Source: Achromobacter xylosoxidans (GTDB lineage Bacteria; Pseudomonadota; Gammaproteobacteria; Burkholderiales; Burkholderiaceae_B). Taken from it: a DNA stretch of 64,000 nucleotides. Of the stretch, positions 17,348 to 25,730 are shown piece by piece; position 1 is the stretch's first letter; every line of letters starts with the position of its first letter. Made by a program: the position numbers and the translations under genes. The notes beneath the pieces are model-generated. The model did not search any database. It was not told the origin of the DNA and saw only the letters and a program-made list of their open reading frames with translations. Location: the NCBI RefSeq assembly GCF_002192695.1, contig NZ_MTLG01000125.1, positions 186,001-250,000 of the forward strand. Direction: 5' to 3'.

Positions 17348-17662
17348 GGCGGGATTGCTGCCGGTTTTCGTGAAAACGATTTCATCTTACTCGACAAATA
17401 TGACCTTTGTATTGCACGGGTTTGCGCTATGCTGATGCCGACGCAACAATAAATTGCCATGGCGCGGCATGCGATTTTCCCGGGGAAAAACGGCTTTTTC
17501 GGTGTTTATCCCAATTGACGCAGCGCGCACAATGGCTGGAGTCGGTCCATCCGAACTGCGCGGCAACATGCCGCGCGAAACGGCGGATCCTCGGTCAAAG
17601 GGGACCGGGTGCGTATTTTGCTGCCGCGCGAGACGCGCGGTACCGGTAAAGAGGAAAGGACC
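17348..17662. other. Divergent intergenic region lacI-family gene / amidase
   Basis: 315 bases, visibly less GC-rich than the flanking genes in its left half. It contains the LacI-type near-palindrome at 17371-17384. TTGACG occurs at 17515-17520 but has no good -10 at proper distance. GAGGAAAGGA just before 17663 is the amidase ribosome-binding site. No gene seen. Confidence 0.4.
17371..17384. promoter_or_regulatory. Candidate LacI-type operator upstream of the regulator gene
   Basis: TGAAAACGATTTCA, a near-perfect palindrome (TGAAA/TTTCA arms, central ACGA) 24 bases before the regulator's ATG. It differs from the ugpC-side site only at two central positions. This suggests autoregulation of the LacI-family gene and shared control of the importer. 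Confidence 0.55.
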
Positions 17663-18991
17663 ATGTCTACTGCCTTGAACAGACTTGGCGCGCTGGAAGC
17701 CGCGCGCAAGCTGCAACGGCGCGAATTGACCGCGGAGCAATTGGTGCGCGCCTGCTTTGCGCGCATCGAGCAACGCGAAAGCACCATCCATGCCTGGACC
17801 GCGCTGCAAAAGCAGGCTGCGCTGGATCGCGCGCAGGAACTGGACCGCGGCGCGCTGCGTGGCGTGCTGCATGGCCTGCCCATGGGCGTGAAGGACCTGT
17901 TCGACACCGTCGACCTGCCCACGCGCTATGGCTCGCCCATCTATGAACGCCACCATCCGGGCCTGGACGCGGCCTCGGTGGCGCTGTGCCGGGGCGCGGG
18001 CGCGATCGTCGTCGGCAAGACCGTGACGACCGAATTCGCCACCTATCTGGCTGGCCCCACGCGCAACCCCCGCAACGAGGCCTATTCGCCGGGCGGCTCG
18101 TCCAGCGGCTCGGCCGCGGCGGTAGCCGACGACATGGTGCCCTTCGCATTGGGCACGCAGACGGCGGCTTCCATCATCCGCCCCGCTTCCTATTGCGGCA
18201 TCGTGGGCTTCAAGCCCACCTTCGGCAGCATTTCCCGCGCGGGCGTCAAAAGCCTGGCGGAGTCCCTGGACACCATCGGCGGTTTCGCGCGTTCGGTGCC
18301 GGACGTGGCGCTGTTTGCTTCCGTCCTGATGCGCGATCCGCGCATGCTCGATCTGGCCTACGACGGCAAGCCGCGCATTGGCATGTACCGCAGCCTGCAA
18401 TGGCGGCATGCGCTGCCCGAAACCAAGGAAGCCTACGCGCAGGCTGCGGCCATCCTGTCCCGCGCCGGCGCCGTGGTCGAGGAATTGCCGCTGCCGCCCG
18501 AGCATTGCGTTCTGGTGCAGCTGCATGCGGACATCATGGCGTTTGAAGCTTCGCAGGCGCTGGCCTACGAGCGTCTGGAGCATGCGGCGCAGCTCAGCCC
18601 CAAGATCCAGTCCATCCTGGAAGCGGGCTCGCGCATTACCGCTGAAGAACATCAGAAGAACCTGATGCGCGTTGCCGAAAGCCGGGCGCGGGTGGATGCC
18701 TGGTTCGACAAGTACGATGTGCTGCTTGCGCCCAGCGCGAGCGGCGAGGCGCCGTTCGCGGACCTGGGCACGGGGGATCCGCAGTTCTCGCGCGCGTGGA
18801 CGGTATTCGGCCATCCCACCCTCAGCCTGCCCTTCGCCACCGGCCCGCAAGGCCTGCCCGTGGGGCTGCAACTGGTCGGTGCGCGCTATAGCGACCACCG
18901 CACGCTGGCGATGGCGGCGTGGGTTCATCAGCGGCTGTTGGCCGCCACCGCGCCGGATATCGGCGCTGCCGACATCTGGCCGCGCGGATAA
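17663..18991 (+). CDS. Amidase-signature family hydrolase
   Basis: 442 residues from ATG at 17663 (GAGGAAAGGA upstream). The Ser-cisSer-Lys triad is visible: PMGVKDLFDT holds the lysine, and SPGGSSSGSAAAVA holds the cis-serine region with the nucleophilic serine shortly after in GTQTAASIIRPAS. The usual GGSIR is here AASII. The C-terminal FGHPTLSLPFATGPQGLPVGLQLVG is typical of AtzF/GatA-like amidases. Cytoplasmic; it hydrolyses an unknown amide. No GatB/GatC neighbours, so it is not the tRNA amidotransferase. Single-gene unit, divergent from the LacI-family gene and closed by a terminator shared with leuA. Confidence 0.88.
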   Translation: MSTALNRLGALEAARKLQRRELTAEQLVRACFARIEQRESTIHAWTALQKQAALDRAQELDRGALRGVLHGLPMGVKDLFDTVDLPTRYGSPIYERHHPGLDAASVALCRGAGAIVVGKTVTTEFATYLAGPTRNPRNEAYSPGGSSSGSAAAVADDMVPFALGTQTAASIIRPASYCGIVGFKPTFGSISRAGVKSLAESLDTIGGFARSVPDVALFASVLMRDPRMLDLAYDGKPRIGMYRSLQWRHALPETKEAYAQAAAILSRAGAVVEELPLPPEHCVLVQLHADIMAFEASQALAYERLEHAAQLSPKIQSILEAGSRITAEEHQKNLMRVAESRARVDAWFDKYDVLLAPSASGEAPFADLGTGDPQFSRAWTVFGHPTLSLPFATGPQGLPVGLQLVGARYSDHRTLAMAAWVHQRLLAATAPDIGAADIWPRG

Positions 18992-19008
18992 GCGCGGCGC
19001 GCCCAAAG

Positions 19009-19039
19009 AAAAAGCCAGCCCGATAAGGCTGGCTTTTTT
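19009..19039. terminator. Bidirectional intrinsic terminator amidase / leuA
   Basis: AAAAAGCCAGCC (19009-19020), loop CGATAA, GGCTGGCTTTTTT (19027-19039). The A-run and T-run on opposite sides make it work for both convergent genes. Confidence 0.87.
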
Positions 19040-19054
19040 ACGCCGGATTGCGGA

Positions 19055-20767
19055 TCACGCGGTTTCGGCGGTTTCTTGCTCGGTGGCGGTCACGGCGCCG
19101 GCATTGATGTGGCGGTTGACGGCGCTCAGCACGGCCTGGAACGAGGCTGTCACGATGTCGCGGTCGATGCCCACGCCAAAGCCCGTGCTCGATTCGCCGA
19201 CGCGCAGTTCGACATACGACGCGGCGCGCGTGTCGGTACCGGTGCCGATGGCATGCTCGTGGTAGTCCATGATGCGCACGGGCACGTCCAGCGCGGCCAC
19301 GAAGGCCGAGATGGCGCCGTCGCCCTTGCCCGTCACGATGCGGCGTTCGCCGTTGTATTCCAATTCAGCTTCGATGCTGAAATGCTGGCCTTCGCCGGCC
19401 GACGGATTGCCGTCGATGCGGTGGCGCACCAGCTTCCAAGGCGACTTCTGCTCGAGGTACTCGCGGTTGAAGATCGTGTGCACGTCGTCGGCCGTGACTT
19501 CGCGGCCGGTCTCATCGGTGACGCGCTGGATGGCGCGGCTGAATTCGATCTGCAGGCGGCGCGGCAACACCAGGCCGTGCTCCTGTTCGAGCAGGTACGA
19601 CACGCCGCCCTTGCCGGACTGGCTGTTCACGCGGATGACGGCGTCGTAGCTGCGGCCGAGGTCGGCCGGGTCGATCGGCAGGTACGGCACTTCCCAGACG
19701 GCATCGGCCTGCTGCTGGGCAAAGCCCTTCTTGATGGCGTCCTGGTGCGAGCCCGAGAACGCGGTGAAGACGAGGTCGCCCGCGTACGGATGGCGCGGGT
19801 GGACCGGCAACTGGTTGCAGTACTCGGCGCAGCGGCGCACTTCGTCGATGTCCGAGAAGTCCAGGCCCGGATGCACACCTTGCGTGTAGAGGTTCAATGC
19901 GAGCGTGACGAGGTCGACGTTGCCGGTGCGCTCGCCGCTGCCGAAGAGGCAGCCTTCGATGCGATCGGCGCCGGCCATCACGGCGAATTCCGCGGCGGCC
20001 ACGGCGGTGCCGCGGTCATTGTGCGGGTGCACGCTGAGCACGATGCTGTCGCGGCGCGCCAGGTTCTTGTGCATCCATTCGATCTGGTCGGCGTACAGGT
20101 TGGGGCTGGTGGCCTCGATGGTGGCGGGCAGGTTCAGCACCATCTTGCACTCGGGCGTGGGCTGCCATACGTCGGCCACGGCGTTGGAGACTTCCAGCGC
20201 GAACTCGGGTTCGGTCGTGCTGAAGACTTCAGGCGAGTACTGGTAGCGCCATTGCGTTTCCGGGTGCTGCGCCATGTACTGCTTCACCAGGCGTGTGCCG
20301 GTGGTGGCGATGTTCTTGATCTCGTCCTTGCTCATGTTGAACACGACCTTGCGGAACGCCGGGGCGCAGGCGTTGTACAGGTGGACGATGGCTTGCTTGG
20401 CGCCGGCGGCGGATTCCACCGTGCGGCTGATCAGGTCTTCGCGCGACTGGGTCAGCACGATGATGGTGACGTCGTCGGGAATGCGCTTTTCATCGATGAG
20501 CTTGCGCACGAAATCGAAGTCGGTCTGCGAGGCGGACGGGAAGCCCACTTCGATTTCCTTGAAGCCGATCTTCACCAGCTGCTCGAAAAAGCGGACCTTG
20601 CGCTCCACGCTCATCGGTTCGATCAGCGCCTGGTTGCCGTCGCGCAGGTCCGTGCTCATCCAGATCGGCGCCTTGGTGATGCGGCGGCTGGGCCAGGTGC
20701 GTTCGGAAAAGTCGCGGGTAAAGGGCGCGAAGGGGACGTATTTGGTGGCGGGGTTGGCAAGCATCAT
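19055..20767 (-). CDS. leuA: 2-isopropylmalate synthase
   Basis: 570 residues, the longer LeuA form typical of betaproteobacteria. The TIM-barrel domain opens with MSTDLRDGNQALIEP (catalytic Arg/Asp) and carries VSVHPHNDRGTAVAAAE (metal-binding His pair). NSQSGKGGVSYLLEQ lies before the C-terminal LeuA regulatory domain (about residues 430-560), where leucine feedback acts. It condenses acetyl-CoA with 2-oxoisovalerate, the first step of leucine synthesis. Two consecutive ATGs exist (20767, 20764); GAGGTG lies 5 bases before the first. The 540 bases upstream hold no gene and several repeats. Other leucine genes are not in the window. Confidence 0.95.
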   Translation of the reverse strand: MMLANPATKYVPFAPFTRDFSERTWPSRRITKAPIWMSTDLRDGNQALIEPMSVERKVRFFEQLVKIGFKEIEVGFPSASQTDFDFVRKLIDEKRIPDDVTIIVLTQSREDLISRTVESAAGAKQAIVHLYNACAPAFRKVVFNMSKDEIKNIATTGTRLVKQYMAQHPETQWRYQYSPEVFSTTEPEFALEVSNAVADVWQPTPECKMVLNLPATIEATSPNLYADQIEWMHKNLARRDSIVLSVHPHNDRGTAVAAAEFAVMAGADRIEGCLFGSGERTGNVDLVTLALNLYTQGVHPGLDFSDIDEVRRCAEYCNQLPVHPRHPYAGDLVFTAFSGSHQDAIKKGFAQQQADAVWEVPYLPIDPADLGRSYDAVIRVNSQSGKGGVSYLLEQEHGLVLPRRLQIEFSRAIQRVTDETGREVTADDVHTIFNREYLEQKSPWKLVRHRIDGNPSAGEGQHFSIEAELEYNGERRIVTGKGDGAISAFVAALDVPVRIMDYHEHAIGTGTDTRAASYVELRVGESSTGFGVGIDRDIVTASFQAVLSAVNRHINAGAVTATEQETAETA

Positions 20768-21147
20768 TACTACACCTCGATCGGTTTCTTTTGAATCCCG
20801 GGAATGCTTCCCTGGGCGGCGCGCAACCGGATGGCGGTCTTGTGCCAAGGTTTGCCGTGATTGGCCGGCAGGATTCAGAGATAAAAGGGGGAAATCGCGT
20901 GTGGCAAACGTGGTTGCCGAGCTACCACGGGGACACTAGGCCCGGCAACCGATCGGTAGGTATAGCGATAGCGCGTAGGTGGAGGAACGAGCGCGCAGGC
21001 CGGCAACCGGAGCGTCGTAGCGTCCGGTGGCAATCGCGAAGGGGGTGCGGTAAGCGGCCATAGGTTGCTAGTCGAACATATTTTCGCCGTAAGCGCAACT
21101 GAATACTCTTTTGCGTGAAGGCGGGGTACGGTCCTTCCGCGGGGCAT

Positions 21148-21170
21148 TTTGCTGAAGAAAATTCAGCAAA
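21148..21170. repeat. Perfect 9-base inverted repeat upstream of leuA
   Basis: TTTGCTGAA (21148-21156), spacer GAAAA, TTCAGCAAA (21162-21170). AT-richer than its surroundings and about 380 bases before leuA. It could be a regulator-binding palindrome or an RNA hairpin. It has no T-run, so it is not a terminator. Confidence 0.5.
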
Positions 21171-21254
21171 GCCGGGGTTGGGCAGCCGCCGCGCGCTATG
21201 GTGCGAGGCCCGCGATTGCATAAGGCGGGGGGTGTCTCGCGGGCCATTGACCAA

Positions 21255-21282
21255 AACAGACAGGCCGCCCTGGGGCGGCCTG
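21255..21282 (-). terminator. Intrinsic terminator after the two-helix membrane protein gene
   Basis: On the minus strand CAGGCCGCCC (21282-21273), a short loop and GGGCGGCCTG (21270-21261) are followed by TCTGTTTTGG. It lies 26 bases after that gene's stop codon and separates it from the leuA upstream region. Confidence 0.7.
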
Positions 21283-21307
21283 CTATGGGAATGGCGGGAG
21301 GATGGAC

Positions 21308-21940
21308 TTACCTGGCCGGACCGATGCGCGGTTCGACATAACGTTCGCTGCGCCCTTCAGTGCGCGCTTCGCGGCGGACTTCGTCGCGAGGATCACGGGG
21401 CGTCGCGCGGTCGGACGATTCCAGGATGCGGGCCTGTTCCGCGACCATGGCGATCTTGCCGGCTCGGTTGTGGCGGATTTCAGACAGGGAGCGGCGCAAG
21501 TCGCCCACCGTGAAGGGTTCTTGGCGGTCGCCCCAGGTCCAGCGCAGCACGCCCAGGGTTTCCTCGGACAGGCTGGGCGCCAGGTCGGCCAGCACGCTGG
21601 TTTCGACCGGCGTGGCGCTGCCGGAAGCCAGGCTGGCGGACAGCCAGGCGCGCAACGTGAAGAACACGATCAGGGTCCAGATGCCGGCCACCACCCACCA
21701 GATGTAGGGATTGACCTTCTGCACCATGTCCACCGTCGGCTGCCCCAGGGAATGCAGGAAGTCGTAGTTCACGGTGCGGCCGAAATTCAGTATCCAGTTG
21801 GCGGCCAGATACCAGATGACCAGGGCGACGGCGATGACGATCGCGCGCATTACGAGTCGGGGGAGCGCCAGTTTGAGCAGGGTCTGGCCAATAAGGCGGC
21901 AGTCCTGGCGGACGCTTGCGGGCGAAGTCAGATTCATCAT
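21308..21940 (-). CDS. Hypothetical membrane protein with two helices
   Basis: 210 residues, unknown family. Two membrane segments are clear: LVMRAIVIAVALVIWYLAANWIL (about residues 30-52) and YIWWVVAGIWTLIVFFTLRAWL (about 79-100). The remaining C-terminal half is soluble and charged, ending in an Arg/Glu-rich tail (ATPRDPRDEVRREAR). Both ends probably face the cytoplasm. It is divergent from rpoN with only 16 bases between starts, an arrangement that implies overlapping promoters. Codon use is like its neighbours. No function can be assigned. Confidence 0.75.
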   Translation of the reverse strand: MMNLTSPASVRQDCRLIGQTLLKLALPRLVMRAIVIAVALVIWYLAANWILNFGRTVNYDFLHSLGQPTVDMVQKVNPYIWWVVAGIWTLIVFFTLRAWLSASLASGSATPVETSVLADLAPSLSEETLGVLRWTWGDRQEPFTVGDLRRSLSEIRHNRAGKIAMVAEQARILESSDRATPRDPRDEVRREARTEGRSERYVEPRIGPAR

Positions 21941-21956
21941 GCAAAATATTGTACCT

Positions 21957-23384
21957 ATGACCCGTCCAATTTTAGAACTGCGACCTGGTCAGCATCTGAC
22001 GCTGACGCCACAACTGCAGCAATCGATCCGATTGTTGCAGCTGTCCACGCTCGACCTCGAAGCCGAGATTTCGCAAGTGCTGGCGGAGAACCCGCTGCTG
22101 GAGCGGCAGGACGAAGCGCCGTCGGCCGAGGCGCCGGCCGAGTCCGACCGCGAGTCCTCCGTGCAGGATGACGAGCCCGCCGCCGAACGCGAGACGCCGG
22201 TGGACGAAATGCCGGGCTCGGGCGGGGTCTACCCCGATGAAGATTCCAGCCGGCCCGAGGCCGCGCGGCCGGATACGCTGCGCGAGCATCTGCTGGGCCA
22301 GCTGATGCTGACTCGCGCCGCGCCGCGCGACGTCGCGCTGGCGGGTCTGCTGATCGACGAGCTGGACGAAAACGGCTACCTGGGATCGCCGCTGGAGGAG
22401 ATCCTGGAGTGGCTGCCGGCGGAGCTGGAGCCGGACATCGACGAGCTGAAGGCGGCCCTATCCCTGTTGCAGTCGTTCGATCCGCCCGGCATCGGCGCGC
22501 GCGATATGGCGGAATGCCTGCTGTTGCAGCTGCGCAACCCGGATCGGGATCAACTGCCCGAAGCGGCCGATGCCGCGGCCCTGGCCTGTGCCCGGCAGAT
22601 CTGCGCCCAGCACCTGGCCCTGCTGGCCACGGGCAACGCCGCGCGCCTGTGCGCCGCCGTGGGCTGCGACGAAGCCACGTTCCGCTCGGCCCATTCCCTG
22701 ATCCTGCGGCTGGAGCCGCGCCCGGGACGCGCCTGGACCGTGCCCGCGGCCGATTACGCGGTGCCCGACGTCATCGTGCGCAAGACCCGTGGCGGCTGGC
22801 AGGTCACCCTCAACAGCGCCGCCATGCCCAAGCTGCAGATCAACGGCCTGTACGCCCAGATGCTGGGCAACCAGAAGGAGTCCGCGCATGCGGGGCTGCA
22901 ATCGCAGCTGCAGCAGGCCCGCTGGATGATCCGCAACGTGGAGCAGCGCTTCGACACCATCCTGCGTGTGGCCCAGGCCATCGTGCAGCACCAGACCGCT
23001 TTCTTCAGCCAGGGACCGGTCGCCATGCGGCCGCTCATCCTGAAGGACATTGCCGGTGAACTCGGTTTGCACGAATCCACCATTTCACGGGCTACAACGC
23101 AGAAGTACATGCTCACTCCGTTTGGGACGCTGGAGCTCAAGCGCTTCTTCGGAACGGGGGTTTCGACGGACGGCGGGGATGCCACCTCGGCCACGGCGGT
23201 GCAGACCTTCATCCGTCAGATGGTGGCGGAAGAGAACCGGGCCAAACCCTTGTCCGACAGCCAGATCATGCAAAAGCTGGCCGATCAGGGGATAGTCATC
23301 GCCCGAAGAACGGTGGCAAAGTACCGCGAAGCGCTGCGGATAGCCCCGGCGGCGTTGCGCAAGGCGCAGGCTGCGGCCCGCTGA
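21957..23384 (+). CDS. rpoN: RNA polymerase sigma-54 factor
   Basis: 475 residues. The N-terminal activator-interacting region reads LRPGQHLTLTPQLQQSIRLLQLSTLDLEAEI, written in parts: GQHLTLTPQLQQ and SIRLLQLSTLDL. An acidic linker follows (DESPAAERE-like, residues about 55-100), then the core-binding domain and the C-terminal DNA-binding domain with STISRATTQKYM and the RpoN box ARRTVAKYRE. It directs transcription from -24/-12 promoters with enhancer-binding activators. The start at 21957 is chosen by homology with family N-termini; no good ribosome-binding site precedes it. The usual downstream hpf/ptsN genes are absent: bfd follows instead. Confidence 0.93.
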   Translation: MTRPILELRPGQHLTLTPQLQQSIRLLQLSTLDLEAEISQVLAENPLLERQDEAPSAEAPAESDRESSVQDDEPAAERETPVDEMPGSGGVYPDEDSSRPEAARPDTLREHLLGQLMLTRAAPRDVALAGLLIDELDENGYLGSPLEEILEWLPAELEPDIDELKAALSLLQSFDPPGIGARDMAECLLLQLRNPDRDQLPEAADAAALACARQICAQHLALLATGNAARLCAAVGCDEATFRSAHSLILRLEPRPGRAWTVPAADYAVPDVIVRKTRGGWQVTLNSAAMPKLQINGLYAQMLGNQKESAHAGLQSQLQQARWMIRNVEQRFDTILRVAQAIVQHQTAFFSQGPVAMRPLILKDIAGELGLHESTISRATTQKYMLTPFGTLELKRFFGTGVSTDGGDATSATAVQTFIRQMVAEENRAKPLSDSQIMQKLADQGIVIARRTVAKYREALRIAPAALRKAQAAAR

Positions 23385-23481
23385 ACCGGCTGGTGAAATG
23401 AGGGACGGAGTTGAGGAAATTCGTCCCTGTTTTCAAAGACTTGCGTGACACTTTGGTTGCAAATTTATTTGCTTGCGGGGC

Positions 23482-23519
23482 TTGCCAGTAGCGGAATAAT
23501 TTTCGATAATTATTCTCAT
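23482..23519 (+). promoter_or_regulatory. Sigma-70 promoter with overlapping Fur-like box, bfd
   Basis: TTGCCA (23482-23487), 17-base spacer, GATAAT (23505-23510). The sequence GATAATTATTCTCAT (23505-23519) overlaps the -10 element and the bfd ATG and matches the common Fur-box half GATAATNATTCTCATT. Fur with iron bound would block this promoter directly. The predicted transcription start falls on or next to the start codon. Confidence 0.6.
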
Positions 23520-23799
23520 GTACATTTGCGTATGTAATGCCATCACCGAACGCCAAGTCCGCGCCAGCGTGGATGCCGGCGCGACGACGCTTTCCGACCT
23601 GCAATTCGAGCTGGGCGTGGCTACGTGCTGCGGCTGCTGTGCGGCTACCGCCACCGAATACCTGCCAGGCGGCCGCTGCTCCAGTGTGTGCGACGTGCGC
23701 TCCATTGCCGTTCCGGTCAATCCTCCGGCCGCTCTGGTCGAGTCGGGCGCGCCTGCTGCCAACAGCAGCTTCCCGATTCCCCTGGTCGCAATCGCCTGA
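23518..23799 (+). CDS. bfd: Bacterioferritin-associated ferredoxin ([2Fe-2S])
   Basis: 93 residues. The first 60 form a BFD-like [2Fe-2S] domain: MYICVCNAITERQV supplies the CxC pair, and VATCCGCCAA supplies the CxxC-type pair. It reduces ferric iron in bacterioferritin to release it; bfr lies 2.3 kb downstream on the same strand. Beyond residue about 64 there is an extra Ala/Pro-rich tail of some 28 residues not seen in the E. coli protein (64 residues). No Shine-Dalgarno lies before the ATG, and the promoter's -10 box ends 7 bases upstream, which suggests a leaderless mRNA. Confidence 0.9.
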   Translation: MYICVCNAITERQVRASVDAGATTLSDLQFELGVATCCGCCAATATEYLPGGRCSSVCDVRSIAVPVNPPAALVESGAPAANSSFPIPLVAIA

Positions 23800-23829
23800 G
23801 GGCAGTCGTTTCTTTCCGGCCCGCTGCCG

Positions 23830-24687
23830 TCATGCAGTGGGCCGCGTCGCTTCTTTCTCGCAGAATTCCCGGATAGCCATCGCCAGTTGACGCGCAGGCT
23901 CGCGCACCGTGTCCGCCAGGCAGAGGGCCAGCTCGGTCGACGGCACCGCAGGCAGGTCCGCATCGATGATCCGATGGTCCGGCAAAAGGCAGCGCCGCTC
24001 CAGCAGCGCCACTCCCAACCCTCCTGTCAATGCCGCCTGCAAGCCCATCAGGTTCGGGCTTTCGTAGGCGATGCGCCAGTGCCGGCCCGCGGCTTCCAGG
24101 GCATGGATGGCGCGGTTGCGGTAGATGCAGCCCTGCGGAAACGCGACCAGCGGCACCGGCTCGGTTGTCGGAACTTCCAGCCCAGGGGCGCCGATCCAAT
24201 GCAATTGCTCGGGCCAGGCGGCCAGTGAGGCGCCCGCGCCGGGTTCGCGCTTGAGCAGCGCAACATCCAGGTCGCCTCGTTCCAGCGCGCGCGTGAGCGC
24301 CGAGGTCAGGTCGCAGCGGACCGATAGCCGCACGCCGGGACGGGACCGCGCAAATTCCGACACCAGGATGGTCAGCGTGTCGGCCGCGAAGTCGTCCGGG
24401 ATGCCCAGCCGGATCACGTCCACGCGCTTGCGCCCGCTGACCGCTTCCCGGACCTCCGTGGACAGGGCCAGCATCCGCCGCGCATAGCCCAGAAGGCGCT
24501 CGCCGTCCTCGGTCAGCGAGACCTGGCGACCTTCGCGCACGAACAGCGCGCATTCTAAGGATTCTTCCAGCTTGCGGATCTGCTGGCTGACGGTGGACTG
24601 GCTGCGGTGCACGCGTTCGCCCGCCGCCGTGAAGCCGCCAGCGTCCACGACGGACACGAAGCTGTGCAAAAGATCGAGGTCTGGCAT
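23830..24687 (-). CDS. LysR-family transcriptional regulator
   Basis: 285 residues from ATG at 24687, chosen because GGAG lies 6 bases upstream; longer starts at 24699 and 24714 lack this. The N-terminal winged HTH is LDLLHSFVSVVDAGGFTAAGERVHRSQSTVSQ in two conserved blocks, and LGIPDDFAADTL opens the effector-binding domain. It is divergent from a DMT-family exporter gene (129 bases between starts), the classic arrangement for a LysR regulator and its target. Inducer unknown, probably the exported compound. Confidence 0.88.
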   Translation of the reverse strand: MPDLDLLHSFVSVVDAGGFTAAGERVHRSQSTVSQQIRKLEESLECALFVREGRQVSLTEDGERLLGYARRMLALSTEVREAVSGRKRVDVIRLGIPDDFAADTLTILVSEFARSRPGVRLSVRCDLTSALTRALERGDLDVALLKREPGAGASLAAWPEQLHWIGAPGLEVPTTEPVPLVAFPQGCIYRNRAIHALEAAGRHWRIAYESPNLMGLQAALTGGLGVALLERRCLLPDHRIIDADLPAVPSTELALCLADTVREPARQLAMAIREFCEKEATRPTA

Positions 24688-24815
24688 CGGCCGCTCCATG
24701 CATTCATTTTTCAAATACTTTCGATCCGAATAAAGAGTTTGTCAATGGATGGGCGTCCGCGCAGAATCCCTCCATCCGCCGCAACCGCGGCTTAGCGCCA
24801 CCTTCCGGACTCCTC

Positions 24816-25730
24816 ATGAAGGCCACCTCGACCCTGTCTGCCGCCGCTCTTCCGACCCAAGCCTCGCCGGGCATCAGTTGGGCGCCCATCGCGGCTTTCT
24901 GCTTCCTGTGGAGTTCGGCGTTCGCCGCGGCCAAGATCGCGGTGCGGGACTGTCCGCCGCTGACCTTGCTGACCATCCGCTTCGTGATCGCGGGAGCCTT
25001 GATGCTGGGCCTGGCGGCGGCGAGCGGCCGTTGGAAAATGCCAAGTGCGCGCGACTTGGCGGCGCTGATCCTGCTGGGGGCGTTGAACAACGCCCTGTAC
25101 CTGGGTTTGAGCTGGTCAGGCATGACGACGGTGTCGTCGGCGTTTACCGCGGTGTTGATCAGCACCAACCCGCTGCTCATCGGCGTGCTGGCCGGCCCGG
25201 TGCTGGGCGAGCGGCTGGGCTGGCGCAAGCTGCTGGGCTTGTGCCTGGGATTGGCGGGCGTGGCTTTGGTGTTGCGTTCGCGCTTGTCGGGCATGCAGGA
25301 GGATCTGCATGGCACGCTGCTGGTCACGGGCGGCCTGGTGGCGCTGGTGGCGGGCACGCTGCTCTACAAGCGCTTGAAGCCGTCCTCGGGCCTGTGGACG
25401 TCCACGGGCATACAGTCCCTGGCCGGCGCCGCGGCCCTGCTGCCCTTCGCGTTGATGCACGAGAGCATCGGCGATGCGCGCATGACCGCGAGCCTGTTCT
25501 GGAGCATGGCCTACATGATCGTCGCGGTGTCGATGGGCGGCTACTACCTGTGGTTCATGATCCTGGGCCGCGCCAGCGCCACGGCGGCGAGCGCGCTGCA
25601 CTTCCTGATGCCGCCGCTGGGCCTGTTGTTCGGATGGCTGGTGCTGGGCGAGCACGTCTCGTGGCTGGATCTGCTGGGCATCGTCCCGATTGCGTTCGGC
25701 ATCTGGCTGGCGACGCGGCGTAGCGATTAG
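24816..25730 (+). CDS. DMT-superfamily (EamA) transporter
   Basis: 304 residues with ten hydrophobic segments in two EamA repeats. The first repeat has FLWSSAFAAAKIAVRDCPPL and STNPLLIGVLAGPVLGERLGW; the second ends LHFLMPPLGLLFGWLVLGE, the conserved Pro/Glu helix-end motif. Inner-membrane exporter of amino acids or other metabolites; the substrate is not predictable. Divergently transcribed from a LysR-family regulator that likely controls it. Confidence 0.88.
   Translation: MKATSTLSAAALPTQASPGISWAPIAAFCFLWSSAFAAAKIAVRDCPPLTLLTIRFVIAGALMLGLAAASGRWKMPSARDLAALILLGALNNALYLGLSWSGMTTVSSAFTAVLISTNPLLIGVLAGPVLGERLGWRKLLGLCLGLAGVALVLRSRLSGMQEDLHGTLLVTGGLVALVAGTLLYKRLKPSSGLWTSTGIQSLAGAAALLPFALMHESIGDARMTASLFWSMAYMIVAVSMGGYYLWFMILGRASATAASALHFLMPPLGLLFGWLVLGEHVSWLDLLGIVPIAFGIWLATRRSD

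Larger units (their letters stand above)
20768..21307 (-). promoter_or_regulatory. Long structured upstream region of leuA
   Basis: 540 bases without a supported gene, read here on the leuA strand. It contains a terminator for the preceding gene (21255-21282), then a perfect 9-base inverted repeat (21148-21170). Later come two overlapping pairings: GGTTGCCG/CGGCAACC (20950-20943 with 20919-20912) and CGTGGT/ACCACG, which share bases and so exclude each other. No leucine-rich leader peptide was found in any frame. Promoter position uncertain. Confidence 0.4.

Noticed and set aside
20768..21307. Leucine leader peptide for attenuation of leuA
   Set aside because: No short frame with runs of leucine codons was found on the leuA strand. 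Open frames there (for example 20875-21147) have no start signal or family features.
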